Source: Marixanthomonas spongiae (lineage in GTDB: Bacteria; Bacteroidota; Bacteroidia; Flavobacteriales; Flavobacteriaceae). From it: a stretch of 64,000 bases of DNA. Below, in pieces: positions 52,273-60,964 of the stretch. The position numbers were made by a program, and so were the translations under genes. The DNA is taken from the NCBI RefSeq assembly GCF_003095375.1, contig NZ_QEHR01000004.1, positions 310,001 through 374,000 of the forward strand, written 5' to 3'. How positions within the stretch are numbered: the stretch's first letter is position 1; every line of letters starts with the position of its first letter. Under the pieces are notes generated by a model. The model did no database searches. It had not been told where the DNA came from and was given only the letters and a program-made list of their open reading frames with translations.

Positions 52273-53655
52273 ATGGTACACAAAATACTTATTGTTGAAG
52301 ACGATATCGCTTTCGGAAAAATGTTAGCCACTTTTTTAGAACGTAGAAATTTTCTGGTCACTACCAGCAGCACGGGTATTGCTGGGAAAGAAGAATTGAA
52401 AAAAGGTGATTTTGATGTGTTGATCACCGATTTAAAACTGCCCGACACCAACGGTATGGCCCTTTTGGAACACGTAAAAGAAACCTTCCCCAACACCCGC
52501 GTTATCCTAATGACGGGGTATGCCGAAGTGAACACAGCGGTAGAGGCCATAAAAAAAGGAGCTTTGGATTATATTTCGAAACCCTTCCGACCTGAAGAGC
52601 TTTTAATGGTGATAGAACAAGCTTTTGAAAAGCCTGTGCCTTCAAGTGAGGAAAAACAACCTACTCCTTCAAAAAAACCGAAAGAACAAACACGTATTCA
52701 AAATAGAGAAGCCAAAACCAATCTTTCCGAAACCAATTTCGTGACCGGAATCAGTGAAGCATCAAAAAAATTCAATCAGTATTTAAAACTGGTGGGCCCT
52801 ACCGATATGTGCGTGCTCATACAAGGTGAAAGTGGTACGGGAAAAGAGGTGGCAGCGCAGGCCATACACGATTTCAGCAACCGGAGCGACCGGCCATTTA
52901 TAGCGGTAGATTGCGGTGCCATCCCTAAGGAAATTGCCAGCAGCGAATTTTTTGGGCATGTAAAAGGAAGTTTCACCGGTGCCGTAACCGATAAAAAAGG
53001 CCATTTTGAAGCCGCCCACACCGGCACCTTGTTTTTAGACGAAGTGGGAAACCTCTCTTACGAAAACCAAGTGCAATTGCTCCGGGCACTGCAAGAGCGG
53101 AAAATAAAACCAGTGGGCAGCAATACCGAAATACACGTTGACGTACGCATTATTTCGGCTACCAATGAAGATTTGACCAAGGCTGTCGAAGAAGGAAGGT
53201 TCCGTGAAGACCTGTATCATCGGTTAAACGAATTTTCCGTCCATATTCCTTCGTTGCGCGAACGCAGTGAAGATTTGTTCCTGTTCACCGAGTTTTTCTT
53301 GGAACAAGCCAACCGGTCGCTCAACAAAAATGTGATGGGCCTTTCAAAAGAAGTAGAAACCGCCTTTAAACAATATGCATGGCCCGGTAACCTACGGGAG
53401 TTGAAAAACATCATAAAACGATCGGTTTTATTGACCCCTGGCGAAAAGATACCCTTGGAGGTGATCCCCAGAGAGGTGGTAAAAGCAAGAGGAACACCCC
53501 AAACGCCGGACTTTTCAAAAGAAAGCAACGAAAAACAGTTGATTTTAAACGCCTTGAAGGAAACGAGGAACAACAAATCGAGGGCCGCCAAATTGCTGAA
53601 CATTACCCGGAAAACACTCTACAACAAACTGAAACAATACGATATTGAACTTTAA
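52273..53655 (+). CDS. Sigma-54-dependent response regulator (NtrC family)
   Basis: From the ATG at 52273 (MVHKILIVEDDIAFGK) this 460-residue protein has a receiver domain (Asp in ITDLKLPD near 52, Thr/Lys near TGYAE and SKPFRP), an AAA+ sigma-54 interaction domain with GESGTGKE (Walker A, about 188), GSFTGA (the sigma-54 contact loop) and LFLDEVG (Walker B), and a C-terminal Fis-type HTH (NNKSRAAKLLNITRKTLYNKL). It should activate sigma-54 promoters after phosphorylation. Its stop overlaps that of the hybrid kinase gene on the other strand by a few bases, and the kinase is the obvious partner. The seven residues upstream of this ATG are not supported. Confidence 0.93.
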   Translation: MVHKILIVEDDIAFGKMLATFLERRNFLVTTSSTGIAGKEELKKGDFDVLITDLKLPDTNGMALLEHVKETFPNTRVILMTGYAEVNTAVEAIKKGALDYISKPFRPEELLMVIEQAFEKPVPSSEEKQPTPSKKPKEQTRIQNREAKTNLSETNFVTGISEASKKFNQYLKLVGPTDMCVLIQGESGTGKEVAAQAIHDFSNRSDRPFIAVDCGAIPKEIASSEFFGHVKGSFTGAVTDKKGHFEAAHTGTLFLDEVGNLSYENQVQLLRALQERKIKPVGSNTEIHVDVRIISATNEDLTKAVEEGRFREDLYHRLNEFSVHIPSLRERSEDLFLFTEFFLEQANRSLNKNVMGLSKEVETAFKQYAWPGNLRELKNIIKRSVLLTPGEKIPLEVIPREVVKARGTPQTPDFSKESNEKQLILNALKETRNNKSRAAKLLNITRKTLYNKLKQYDIEL

Positions 53656-56120
53656 CGGTTTCCTTTTAAACCATCGATCAATTCTGCCATTTCAAGTTTT
53701 AACGCATTAAAAAGGGAAGCAAGTTTGTTTTCTTCTGGTTGCCCGTTCTGGAGGCCGTGAGCTTCAAGTTGTTCCAAAATTGCCGTTACTTTAGTGGCTT
53801 GCAATTGTCGGCACATCGTTAACATTCGGTGTGCGGTTTGTGCCACTTGTTCTGTGGTGCCGGTTTCTATAAGCCCTTGCAATTTGGCCATGTCTTTCTC
53901 GGTCTGTTTAAAAAAGACCTGCAGCACGTCGTTTAATGCCTCGTTGGTTTCGAGAAAGGACCGCAAGAGGGATAAATCGTATTTGTCGTCCCGTTTTTTT
54001 GGGGGTTTTGTTGAAAGTCCTTCAGCAGGAAGTGAAGTGCCGGAGGGGAACAGTTTCTGTAAAATGGTGGCCAACTCTTCTTTGGTAAACGGTTTTTGCA
54101 ATACCTCTGCGAAACCCTTGCCCAGATACTCTTGCCGCGAGTGTTCCCGGCTTCCGGTCATGGCGATTACCGGTTGGCCGGTATAGTTTTTTACCCTTCC
54201 TTTTTTTAGCTGTTTTAAAACCTCAAAGCCATCGGTAGTTGGCATTTGTATATCGGTCAATACAAAATCAAAACCAATTTGTTCTCCTTTTTCAAAAGTG
54301 GAATATTTTTCAAAATCACGTATCTCGATGTCCATCTGCTCAAACAGTCCCGAAAGCATGGTGCGCATGGCAGGGTCATCGTCAAATACCACCGCTCTCA
54401 TGTTTTTAAAGGCTGTTTCCGGTTGAGGCTGAACAGCAGGCTTCTTTGTTTGTTTAGGAATTGACCGTTCCGATTTTTTCAGCAAAAGATGCAACGTGAA
54501 CGTACTGCCTTTAAGCGGTTTGCTTTTCACCGTCAGGTTACCGCCCAACAGCTTGGCCATTTTGCGCGAAATGGCCAGTCCAAGTCCATAGCCGCCAAAT
54601 TTCTTTGCCGTATCAGCTTCGGCTTGGGTAAATTCTTTAAAAATAAGTTGTTGTTTTTCTTCTGAAATACCAATGCCGGTGTCTATAACGTCAATAGTGA
54701 GGTCAACGGTTTTATGTTCCTGTTTTTGCACCCTGGCTTTAATCTCGATACTGCCGGTTTCGGTAAATTTAAAAGCATTGCTAAGTAGGTTGTTCAAAAT
54801 TTGTTGCAGCCTAAGCGGATCGCTTTCAAAAACTTTCCCTTGTAATTCAGGTGATAAGGTGACCAAAAGTTCCACTTCTTTTTCTGAATACATGTCCCGG
54901 TACGTTTCTGCGGTTTGTCGCAATAGGTTTTCCAACGAAAAAGGGACTGCTTCCATTTTTAGCTTCCCCGCTTCCAGTTTTGAAAAATCCAGCAAATCGT
55001 TCACCAATTTCGACACATATTGCGACCCTGAATGGATCTGGTTCACATAATAATGCTGCTTTTCCGAAAGCGAAGTATTTTCCATCAAACCGGTATATCC
55101 CACAATGGTGTTCAAAGGCGTTTTAAGATCGTGGCTAACGGTGGCGATTAACTGTTCCCGGCTTTTTAAAAGGTCTTCGGCGTATTGTTTGGCATCTTTA
55201 AGTGATTCCTTAAACCGTTCGGCCTTGAAAAAGTCGCTTAGAATAAAATACGTGAACAATAAAATTAAAACGAAACCCACCGCCGCGGCTATTTGCAACA
55301 TGCTTACCGTTCGTTTTACCGAGGCTTCCCGTTCTGCCTTTTCCAGGTTGTTACGCTTGGTATTTTCAGCTTCAAAATCGGTGATGATACGCCTTAACTG
55401 AGATGAAAGCGTGAGGTCGTTGCGTATTAATTCGTTTTCTTTTTCTTGTAATGCACGTTGCGCACGGGAATTTTGGCGTTTCACTTCGGCTACAAGAAAG
55501 CGGGATTGCGCCAACATAGAATCGACCACCCGTGCTTGCACTTTGGTCGTGTCTGCCTGGTTGTTTTGGTTTATCAATTCGATGTAGGAGTTCCAGAACG
55601 TGCGTTCTTTTTCTGTGAGCCGAGAAGGGTTTTCCACAAAGGTTTCCAAAGTGAGCTTGCCCATGGAGGTGTCCAGTTTTTTGAACTCGGCCAAGATATC
55701 GTCCAAAGTAGTGGTGTTGCTGTTGGTTACTTTCAGCAAACGCAACTGCTCGATGTTTTTTTCCTTTTCAGAAAGCAACTCTTTAACGCTGTCCAACTGT
55801 TTTTTTTGATACGCGTCGTCGGTGAGCAGTTTTATGCTTTCAATTTTTTTGAAAAGCGAATCGTTCAGGGCATGATACCTTTGGTAGTCTTCTTCCTGCT
55901 GGGTAAGCAATGCCAGGCGTGAAAAACTATCGGCTTCATAAACCTGGTTGATAAGCGACCCTGCGGCAAATAGCTTTTTCTCTTCGGTTTTTTCGGTTGG
56001 GGCGTTGAGGTATTTTTCAAATTCAGAATAGATAAAATACCCTGCAACCACGGCCAGTGCGCCTAACACCAAGTAGCTTAGGATGATTTTAAAGGTAAAC
56101 CTGTTTTTGGTTTTTGGCAT
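53652..56120 (-). CDS. Hybrid histidine kinase with receiver and Hpt domains
   Basis: This 822-residue inner-membrane sensor kinase has a transmembrane helix at the N terminus, a long helical (coiled-coil-rich) extracytoplasmic domain, a second helix near 275-295, a HisKA domain (SHDLKTPLN, His near 331), an HATPase domain with N, G1 and G2 boxes (LLSNAFKFT, DTGIGISEEKQ, GGYGLGLAIS), a receiver from about 575 (FVLTDIQMPTTDG, phosphoacceptor Asp), and a C-terminal Hpt-like domain with the motif AHRMLTMCRQL (canonical AHxLKG). It runs toward the sigma-54 regulator gene, and likely passes phosphate through receiver and Hpt to it. Confidence 0.93.
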   Translation of the reverse strand: MPKTKNRFTFKIILSYLVLGALAVVAGYFIYSEFEKYLNAPTEKTEEKKLFAAGSLINQVYEADSFSRLALLTQQEEDYQRYHALNDSLFKKIESIKLLTDDAYQKKQLDSVKELLSEKEKNIEQLRLLKVTNSNTTTLDDILAEFKKLDTSMGKLTLETFVENPSRLTEKERTFWNSYIELINQNNQADTTKVQARVVDSMLAQSRFLVAEVKRQNSRAQRALQEKENELIRNDLTLSSQLRRIITDFEAENTKRNNLEKAEREASVKRTVSMLQIAAAVGFVLILLFTYFILSDFFKAERFKESLKDAKQYAEDLLKSREQLIATVSHDLKTPLNTIVGYTGLMENTSLSEKQHYYVNQIHSGSQYVSKLVNDLLDFSKLEAGKLKMEAVPFSLENLLRQTAETYRDMYSEKEVELLVTLSPELQGKVFESDPLRLQQILNNLLSNAFKFTETGSIEIKARVQKQEHKTVDLTIDVIDTGIGISEEKQQLIFKEFTQAEADTAKKFGGYGLGLAISRKMAKLLGGNLTVKSKPLKGSTFTLHLLLKKSERSIPKQTKKPAVQPQPETAFKNMRAVVFDDDPAMRTMLSGLFEQMDIEIRDFEKYSTFEKGEQIGFDFVLTDIQMPTTDGFEVLKQLKKGRVKNYTGQPVIAMTGSREHSRQEYLGKGFAEVLQKPFTKEELATILQKLFPSGTSLPAEGLSTKPPKKRDDKYDLSLLRSFLETNEALNDVLQVFFKQTEKDMAKLQGLIETGTTEQVAQTAHRMLTMCRQLQATKVTAILEQLEAHGLQNGQPEENKLASLFNALKLEMAELIDGLKGNR

Positions 56121-56185
56121 GGTTCAAAAATACGCACTACTTAAATGACAACATATTAAGGATATGGTAAAAAAGCACAATTGGG

Positions 56186-56216
56186 TTTTTAAATATCAAA
56201 GACTTGTTTACTTTTG
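56186..56216 (+). promoter_or_regulatory. Promoter of the TPP-riboswitch transcript
   Basis: TTTT (56186-56189), a 19-base spacer and TACTTTTG (56209-56216, TAnnTTTG) place the transcript start near 56223, just ahead of the riboswitch. Confidence 0.6.
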
Positions 56217-56223
56217 CCGGACA

Positions 56224-56377
56224 TCTCAAAGGGGTGCTGAAAAAAGTACGAAATTGGAGGTACGAAGTACGAATTGTGAAATAATGCGATCGTACCTCGT
56301 CATTCATAAATCGTACTTCAAAAAGCTGAGATTACACCCATAGAACCTGGAACAGGTAATGCTGTTTAGGAAAAGAA
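56224..56377 (+). promoter_or_regulatory. TPP riboswitch (THI element) with long P3 extension
   Basis: The conserved TPP-binding parts are present: AAAGGGGTGCT (P2 5' side), then after a long insert GCTGAGATTACACCC (pyrimidine-sensor helix), GAACCTG and AACAGGTAATGCTG (pyrophosphate-sensor helix). Between the two strands of P3 lies an unusually long arm: AAGTACGA/TCGTACTT (56244-56251 and 56311-56318) with, nested inside, GAGGTACGA/TCGTACCTC (56257-56265 and 56290-56298). The arm resembles a REP-type palindrome inserted in P3. It controls the TonB-dependent receptor gene 105 bp downstream. Confidence 0.93.
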
Positions 56378-56482
56378 CAACAAGCCGTTGTAGCCAGTAA
56401 AAGACATTTTTACTGGAAATTTTAAACCATTTATTAACCGAGAATAATGGCCCCTTTTATTCGTAATTAAATTTTTTTACGA

Positions 56483-58657
56483 ATGAAATCGTTATTTATT
56501 TCGGCTGCTTTATTTACAACTACTTTAGCAGCCATTGCACAAGAAAAAGAACAGGATTCCACCAAAGTTGAAAGCTTGGAAGAAGTGTTCATTCAAGCGG
56601 TGAGAGTCGATGCCGATTCGCCCATTACCCACTCTAACTTAGATGAAGAAGAACTGGAAACCCGAAACTTGGGACAAGATGTTCCCTATTTACTTAATTA
56701 TTTACCGTCGGTGGTTACCACCAGTGATGCCGGTGCTGGCGTTGGTTATACCTATATTCGTGTGCGAGGTAGCGACGCTTCGCGGGTAAATGTAACGTTG
56801 AACGGTATTCCGTACAACGACTCGGAAAGCCAAGGCTCTTTTTGGGTAAACCTGCCCGATTTTGCCTCGTCCATCCAAAACCTGCAATTGCAACGTGGCG
56901 TTGGCACATCCAGTAATGGCTCGGGAGGGTTTGGCGCGAGTTTGAATATTTTGACCGATGAGGTTTCAAGGGAAGCCTACGGTGAAATTTCAAACTCATT
57001 TGGTTCGTTTAACACGCGAAAGCACAATGTAAAATTCAGTACCGGATTGTTGAAAGACCGCGTAGAAATTGCCGGGCGGTTGTCCAAAATTGAATCGGAC
57101 GGTTATATCGACCGGGCAACTTCCGATTTAAAATCCTACTTTCTGCAAGCGGCCTATAAAGACCGCAACACCTTGATAAAAGCTATAACTTTTGGCGGAC
57201 AAGAGGAAACTTACCAAGCCTGGAACGGTATTGATGCCGAAACCTTGGAAACTGACCGGACGTTTAATCCATCTGGTATGTACACCGATGAAGATGGAAA
57301 TACCCGCTTTTATGACAATGAGATTGATAATTACGCACAAGATCATTATCAAGTACTTTGGAACCAGCGCTACAACAACAATTGGAGCAGTAACGTTGCA
57401 TTGAATTACACCTACGGAAGAGGCTATTTTGAGCAATATAAAGAAGATGAAGAATTTGAAATTTATGGGTTTAACCCCATTGAAATTGACAACGATACCA
57501 TTAGCACAACCGATTTAATTCGCCGCCGTTGGTTAGACAACGATTTTTACGCCATCAATGCCAACATTAACTACAAAGATGATGCGCTTAGCGTTTCGGC
57601 AGGCACTTTTTACAGTGTTTATAAAGGCGATCATTATGGCGAAGTGATCTGGGCGCGTTATGCCAGTGACTCTGAAATACGCGATCGGTATTATTTTAGC
57701 GATGCCACCAAAAACGAGTTCACTGCTTTTGCCAAAGCAACCTACCGTATTGACGACCAATGGCAAGTGTTTGGAGATTTACAAGGGCGTTTTATAACGT
57801 ATGAAACAGGAGGGATTTCTTCAGATATTATACCACTTAACGTAGATGAAACGTATAGCTTTTTTAATCCTAAAGCCGGGGTATCGTTTCAATTGAACGA
57901 TGCTAACCAATTTTATGCTTCCTACGGAAGGGCGCACCGCGAACCCACCCGAAACGATTTTGAAGAAGACATCACTACTCCCGAAAAACTGGACGATTTT
58001 GAATTGGGCTGGCGATACGCTTCCGAAGCTGTGCAAGTAAATACCAACTTGTTTTATATGGATTACAAAGACCAATTGGTGCTTTCGGGCGAGCTCAACG
58101 ATGTTGGTGCGCCATTGCGAACCACCAGTGGCGAAAGCTATCGTTTGGGGCTGGAAGTGGATGCTACAATAGCTATTTCAGAAAACATAAGCATTCGTCC
58201 CAATGTAGCGTTAAGCTCCAATAAAAACGTGGATTTTGTTGCTTCCCAAGATGGCGAACTCGTCAACCTTGGAAATACGAACATTTCTTTTTCCCCTGAA
58301 ATCGTAGCCGGGAATATGCTGGAATACCGTCCGGTTAAAAATGTGCAAGTAGCACTGTTGTCTAAATATGTAGGCGAACAGTATATGGGGAATATCGACA
58401 GCGAGGTTTCAAAACTGAACAGTTACTTTATCAATAATTTGAATGTGGCGTACCGCTGGCAAAACGTACCGTTTGTAAACGAAATATTGTTTACTGGCTT
58501 GGTGAACAACATTTTTAATGTGGAATACGTGTCCAACGGCTATTTTTACACCTTTGAAGGAGTAAACGATCAAGGGAATGTGACCACTTTTGAAGGAGCC
58601 GGCTATTATCCACAGGCGAAAATCAATTTTTTGGTGGGGGCGACGGTTACCTTTTAA
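56483..58657 (+). CDS. TonB-dependent outer-membrane receptor, probable thiamine uptake
   Basis: This 724-residue outer-membrane protein has a signal peptide (MKSLFISAALFTTTLAAIAQ), a plug domain (about 25-155, LPSVVTTSDAGAGVGYTYIRVRGSD and VNVTLNGIPYNDSESQG), and a beta-barrel ending in the aromatic residue of VTF. There is no N-terminal carboxypeptidase-like extension and no clear SusD partner. The TPP riboswitch just upstream (56224-56377) indicates that the imported compound is thiamine or a precursor, an assignment from the regulation rather than the sequence of the barrel. No inner-membrane transporter is adjacent; the pnuC operon at 48 kb is a candidate. Confidence 0.92.
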   Translation: MKSLFISAALFTTTLAAIAQEKEQDSTKVESLEEVFIQAVRVDADSPITHSNLDEEELETRNLGQDVPYLLNYLPSVVTTSDAGAGVGYTYIRVRGSDASRVNVTLNGIPYNDSESQGSFWVNLPDFASSIQNLQLQRGVGTSSNGSGGFGASLNILTDEVSREAYGEISNSFGSFNTRKHNVKFSTGLLKDRVEIAGRLSKIESDGYIDRATSDLKSYFLQAAYKDRNTLIKAITFGGQEETYQAWNGIDAETLETDRTFNPSGMYTDEDGNTRFYDNEIDNYAQDHYQVLWNQRYNNNWSSNVALNYTYGRGYFEQYKEDEEFEIYGFNPIEIDNDTISTTDLIRRRWLDNDFYAINANINYKDDALSVSAGTFYSVYKGDHYGEVIWARYASDSEIRDRYYFSDATKNEFTAFAKATYRIDDQWQVFGDLQGRFITYETGGISSDIIPLNVDETYSFFNPKAGVSFQLNDANQFYASYGRAHREPTRNDFEEDITTPEKLDDFELGWRYASEAVQVNTNLFYMDYKDQLVLSGELNDVGAPLRTTSGESYRLGLEVDATIAISENISIRPNVALSSNKNVDFVASQDGELVNLGNTNISFSPEIVAGNMLEYRPVKNVQVALLSKYVGEQYMGNIDSEVSKLNSYFINNLNVAYRWQNVPFVNEILFTGLVNNIFNVEYVSNGYFYTFEGVNDQGNVTTFEGAGYYPQAKINFLVGATVTF

Positions 58658-58675
58658 CTATATATCGCAAAGAAA

Positions 58676-58772
58676 AGGACTGTCTAAAAAATAAAAAAAT
58701 TGGTTTGTCCGGTCGAGGCTGTCTGCACGGTAGGATCGCACTGATATCTAAAATTATTTTTTAGACAGTCCT
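58676..58772. repeat. 97-bp element with 19-bp perfect inverted ends (MITE-like or terminator)
   Basis: AGGACTGTCTAAAAAATAA at 58676-58694 is the exact reverse complement of 58754-58772. The 59-nt middle contains no reading frame. The ends resemble the terminal repeats of small non-autonomous transposons (GGACTGTCTAAAA type), and the hairpin plus flanking T and A runs could also end the receptor transcript and the convergent lipoprotein transcript. No transposase is nearby. Confidence 0.6.
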
Positions 58773-58788
58773 ATTTTTTAAAATTCAG

Positions 58789-59220
58789 TTAATTGGTTAC
58801 CCTCACATTATTGCCTACCCTTTCGGCCCGGTACCGTTGCATGGGGTAGCGGCTGGGGTCGGTTATGTTTTGGCCTGTGGTAATCAGGTATTTGTTGTCA
58901 TCGGTCTCGCACGGGCAGGTGGCTTCTATACCGTTTATTTCCATACGGGAGCAGTCATTGGGTATGTGGTTGGGGTCGCTTATCTCAAAAGCATGGTAAA
59001 TGCTATTGTTTTCATTATAGATCACAATGCCTTTAATGCCCTGTTGGGTAATTACTATGGAGTTGCCGGCATATTTAAGGGGGTCGTATTGTGGCAAATT
59101 CAAGTTGAGGTTTAAATTGACCAAGGGGGAGGTTAAATACGGATTGTCGTCCAATTTTTCATCATCGCTCTTGCAGGCAAATAGTATAAATAAGGACAAA
59201 ACAAAAACAATTCTTTTCAT
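58789..59220 (-). CDS. Lipoprotein with degenerate Rieske-like motif
   Basis: The ATG at 59220 (MKRIVFVLSLFILFAC, Cys16) gives a lipoprotein of 143 residues with the acidic stretch KSDDEKLDD behind the Cys. The C-terminal half has the layout of a Rieske [2Fe-2S] fold: an AFEISDPNHIPNDC segment, then MEINGIEATCPC, TGQNITDPSRYPMQRY and a final NVRVTN strand. The two His-Cys pairs normally binding the cluster are incomplete (NH followed by NDC, then CPC without a second His), so the cluster is probably absent. It diverges from greA. Confidence 0.65.
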   Translation of the reverse strand: MKRIVFVLSLFILFACKSDDEKLDDNPYLTSPLVNLNLNLNLPQYDPLKYAGNSIVITQQGIKGIVIYNENNSIYHAFEISDPNHIPNDCSRMEINGIEATCPCETDDNKYLITTGQNITDPSRYPMQRYRAERVGNNVRVTN

Positions 59221-59276
59221 AGGTGCATATTTCAACTGCGAAATTACAATAATTTACGCAACAAGTTATTTTTTAG

Positions 59277-59284
59277 TATATTTG
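59277..59284 (+). promoter_or_regulatory. -7 box of greA
   Basis: A perfect TATATTTG lies 118 bp ahead of the greA start codon; a TTTA 20 bp upstream may be the -33 element. Transcription would start near 59291. Confidence 0.55.
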
Positions 59285-59290
59285 TTATTA

Positions 59291-59320
59291 AAGATCCCGT
59301 CGAGCGCGCATGGGATTTTT
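59291..59320 (+). promoter_or_regulatory. Possible transcription attenuator in the greA leader
   Basis: An 8-bp stem AAGATCCC/GGGATTTT (59291-59298 and 59312-59319, one G-T pair) with a 13-base loop runs into a T-rich tract. It begins right at the predicted transcript start, so a short terminated RNA could form, as is known for the greA leader of E. coli. Confidence 0.45.
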
Positions 59321-59402
59321 TATGTTTATAAACCAAGTTCAACATATTGGTTTTTCAAAATTAATACAAGAACCACGTGTACAGTACACAAACGATGAAG
59401 TT

Positions 59403-59879
59403 ATGAGTAAAGTATCTTATTACACTGCCGAAGGACTGAAAAAATTACGGGAAGAGCTCAACCAATTAAAAGACGTGGAGCGTCCTAAAGCCTCTCAGGC
59501 CATTGCCGAAGCACGGGACAAAGGCGATTTGAGCGAAAATGCCGAATACGATGCGGCAAAAGAAGCACAAGGGATGCTGGAGATGCGTATATCAAAATTA
59601 GAAGAAGTACTTGCCAATGCCCGGGTGATCGATGAGTCGCAATTGGATACCTCAAAGGTTTTGGTGCATTCCAACGTGAAGATAAAAAACAAGGGCAACA
59701 AAGCCGAAATGCAATATAAACTGGTGGCACAGAGCGAAGCAGACCTGAAAAACGGAAAAATCTCAGTAGATTCGCCCATAGGAAAAGGGCTGCTGGGCAA
59801 AAAAGTAGGCGATGTGGCCGAAATACAAGTGCCTAACGGCACCGTGCAATTCGAAATTCTTGAAATCACAAGGGATTAA
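59403..59879 (+). CDS. greA: Transcription elongation factor GreA
   Basis: From the ATG at 59403 (MSKVSYYTAEGLKKLREELN) the product has 158 residues. It has the GreA layout: an N-terminal antiparallel coiled coil that enters the RNA polymerase secondary channel, with the acidic tip residues in KGDLSENAEYDAAKEAQ, and a C-terminal FKBP-like domain (VDSPIGKGLLGKKVGDVAEIQVPNG). GreA stimulates cleavage of backtracked RNA. The upstream extension (to 59310) is not supported by the family. It precedes the HIT gene by 3 bp. Confidence 0.96.
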   Translation: MSKVSYYTAEGLKKLREELNQLKDVERPKASQAIAEARDKGDLSENAEYDAAKEAQGMLEMRISKLEEVLANARVIDESQLDTSKVLVHSNVKIKNKGNKAEMQYKLVAQSEADLKNGKISVDSPIGKGLLGKKVGDVAEIQVPNGTVQFEILEITRD

Positions 59880-59882
59880 ACC

Positions 59883-60275
59883 ATGGCAACCATATTCACA
59901 AAAATAATTAAAGGCGAAATACCCAGCCACAAAGTGGCCGAAGACGACAGTTTTATCGCCTTCCTCGATGTAAACCCCAACGCAAAAGGGCATACGCTCT
60001 GTGTGCCCAAAGAAGAAGTGGACAAAATTTTTGACATGGGCGAACACAAATACTTGGAATTGATGCAATTTTCACGTCGCGTGGCCAAAGCCCTAGCAAA
60101 AACAGTGCCTTGCAACAGGGTAGGGATGGCCGCCGTTGGCCTTGAAGTGCCGCATGTGCACGTGCATTTAATCCCGCTTAACGGTATGGGGGATATGGAC
60201 TTTTCAAAAAAAGTGGAGATGTCGCAAGACGAACTTTCCCAGTTGGCGGCGGCCATTCGTAAAAATTTGGATTAA
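59883..60275 (+). CDS. HIT family hydrolase
   Basis: This 130-residue protein has the histidine triad HVHVHLIPL (about 99-107) in a HIT domain, the signature of nucleotide-binding hydrolases such as HinT that cleave nucleoside phosphoramidates. IFTKIIKGEIPSHKVAEDDSFIAFLDVNPNAKGH is the typical N-terminal part. It is 3 bp from greA, likely in one transcript. Confidence 0.93.
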   Translation: MATIFTKIIKGEIPSHKVAEDDSFIAFLDVNPNAKGHTLCVPKEEVDKIFDMGEHKYLELMQFSRRVAKALAKTVPCNRVGMAAVGLEVPHVHVHLIPLNGMGDMDFSKKVEMSQDELSQLAAAIRKNLD

Positions 60276-60313
60276 GGTGCAGTTTGTTCAAGAGTAACTA
60301 ACTCAAAAAAACA

Positions 60314-60673
60314 TTATTCAGCTCTTTTTTGTATTTCAGAAAGATACACTGGGTTGGCTTTTACGCACCGGTTCATTCTACGTAGCGGATTGAATTGGAA
60401 CCAGACCTTCTCACCATTGGTTTTATAGCTTTCTTCTAAATTAATAGGGTCGTAATAGGTGTCTTCTTTTTCCAGTTTGATGGTATAAGGGCAATCGCCT
60501 TCCTTGTCGGAATACACAACGATGCCTTTTTTAAAGCCGGCGGCCATCATTTTTTGTTCATTCTGCTGTTCTACTGAAGGCTTGTCGTCGTTATTTGAGA
60601 TGGTTTCTTTTGTGGTATTGCAGGCTATTGCAAATAGGAATAAAAATCCGAAGCTGAATTTTAGTGGTGTCAT
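60314..60673 (-). CDS. Small lipoprotein of unknown function
   Basis: This 119-residue lipoprotein has the signal peptide MTPLKFSFGFLFLFAIAC (Cys18). The mature part contains an Asn/Asp-rich spacer, a KMMAAGFKKGIVVYSDKEGDCPYTIKLE segment and a basic NPLRRMNRCVKANPVY tail. No family is recognised by eye. It converges with the HIT gene and diverges from the large secreted-protein gene. Confidence 0.75.
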   Translation of the reverse strand: MTPLKFSFGFLFLFAIACNTTKETISNNDDKPSVEQQNEQKMMAAGFKKGIVVYSDKEGDCPYTIKLEKEDTYYDPINLEESYKTNGEKVWFQFNPLRRMNRCVKANPVYLSEIQKRAE

Positions 60674-60899
60674 AAAATCGTTGTTTTGTTTGGAAAGGTT
60701 AAAGTACGAATAATGTACCGAAAAACAGTGCCACTACCAAAAAACAATAACAGATACTTATTGAAAAAAAATAGATAAAGAGAAATTTTGAAACTTTGTC
60801 TATACAAAATCAGTTAACGTGCATTTGTAACTAATAACATGTTTTGTTCAATTAAATGAATATAAGCCATGTCCTGATGTAATTTTAACGCTAAATTTC

Positions 60900-60929
60900 T
60901 TTGTAATTAAACGCAACCTTGTATTTTTA
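60900..60929 (+). promoter_or_regulatory. Promoter of the T9SS-secreted protein
   Basis: TTTG (60900-60903), an 18-base spacer and TATTTTTA (60922-60929, one mismatch from TAnnTTTG) lie 35 bp before the ATG at 60965. The rest of the 291-bp gap from 60674 holds no other feature that I can support. Confidence 0.55.
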
Positions 60930-60964
60930 TAAAATTAAGAAACTATTAACTAAAAAGTAATACA

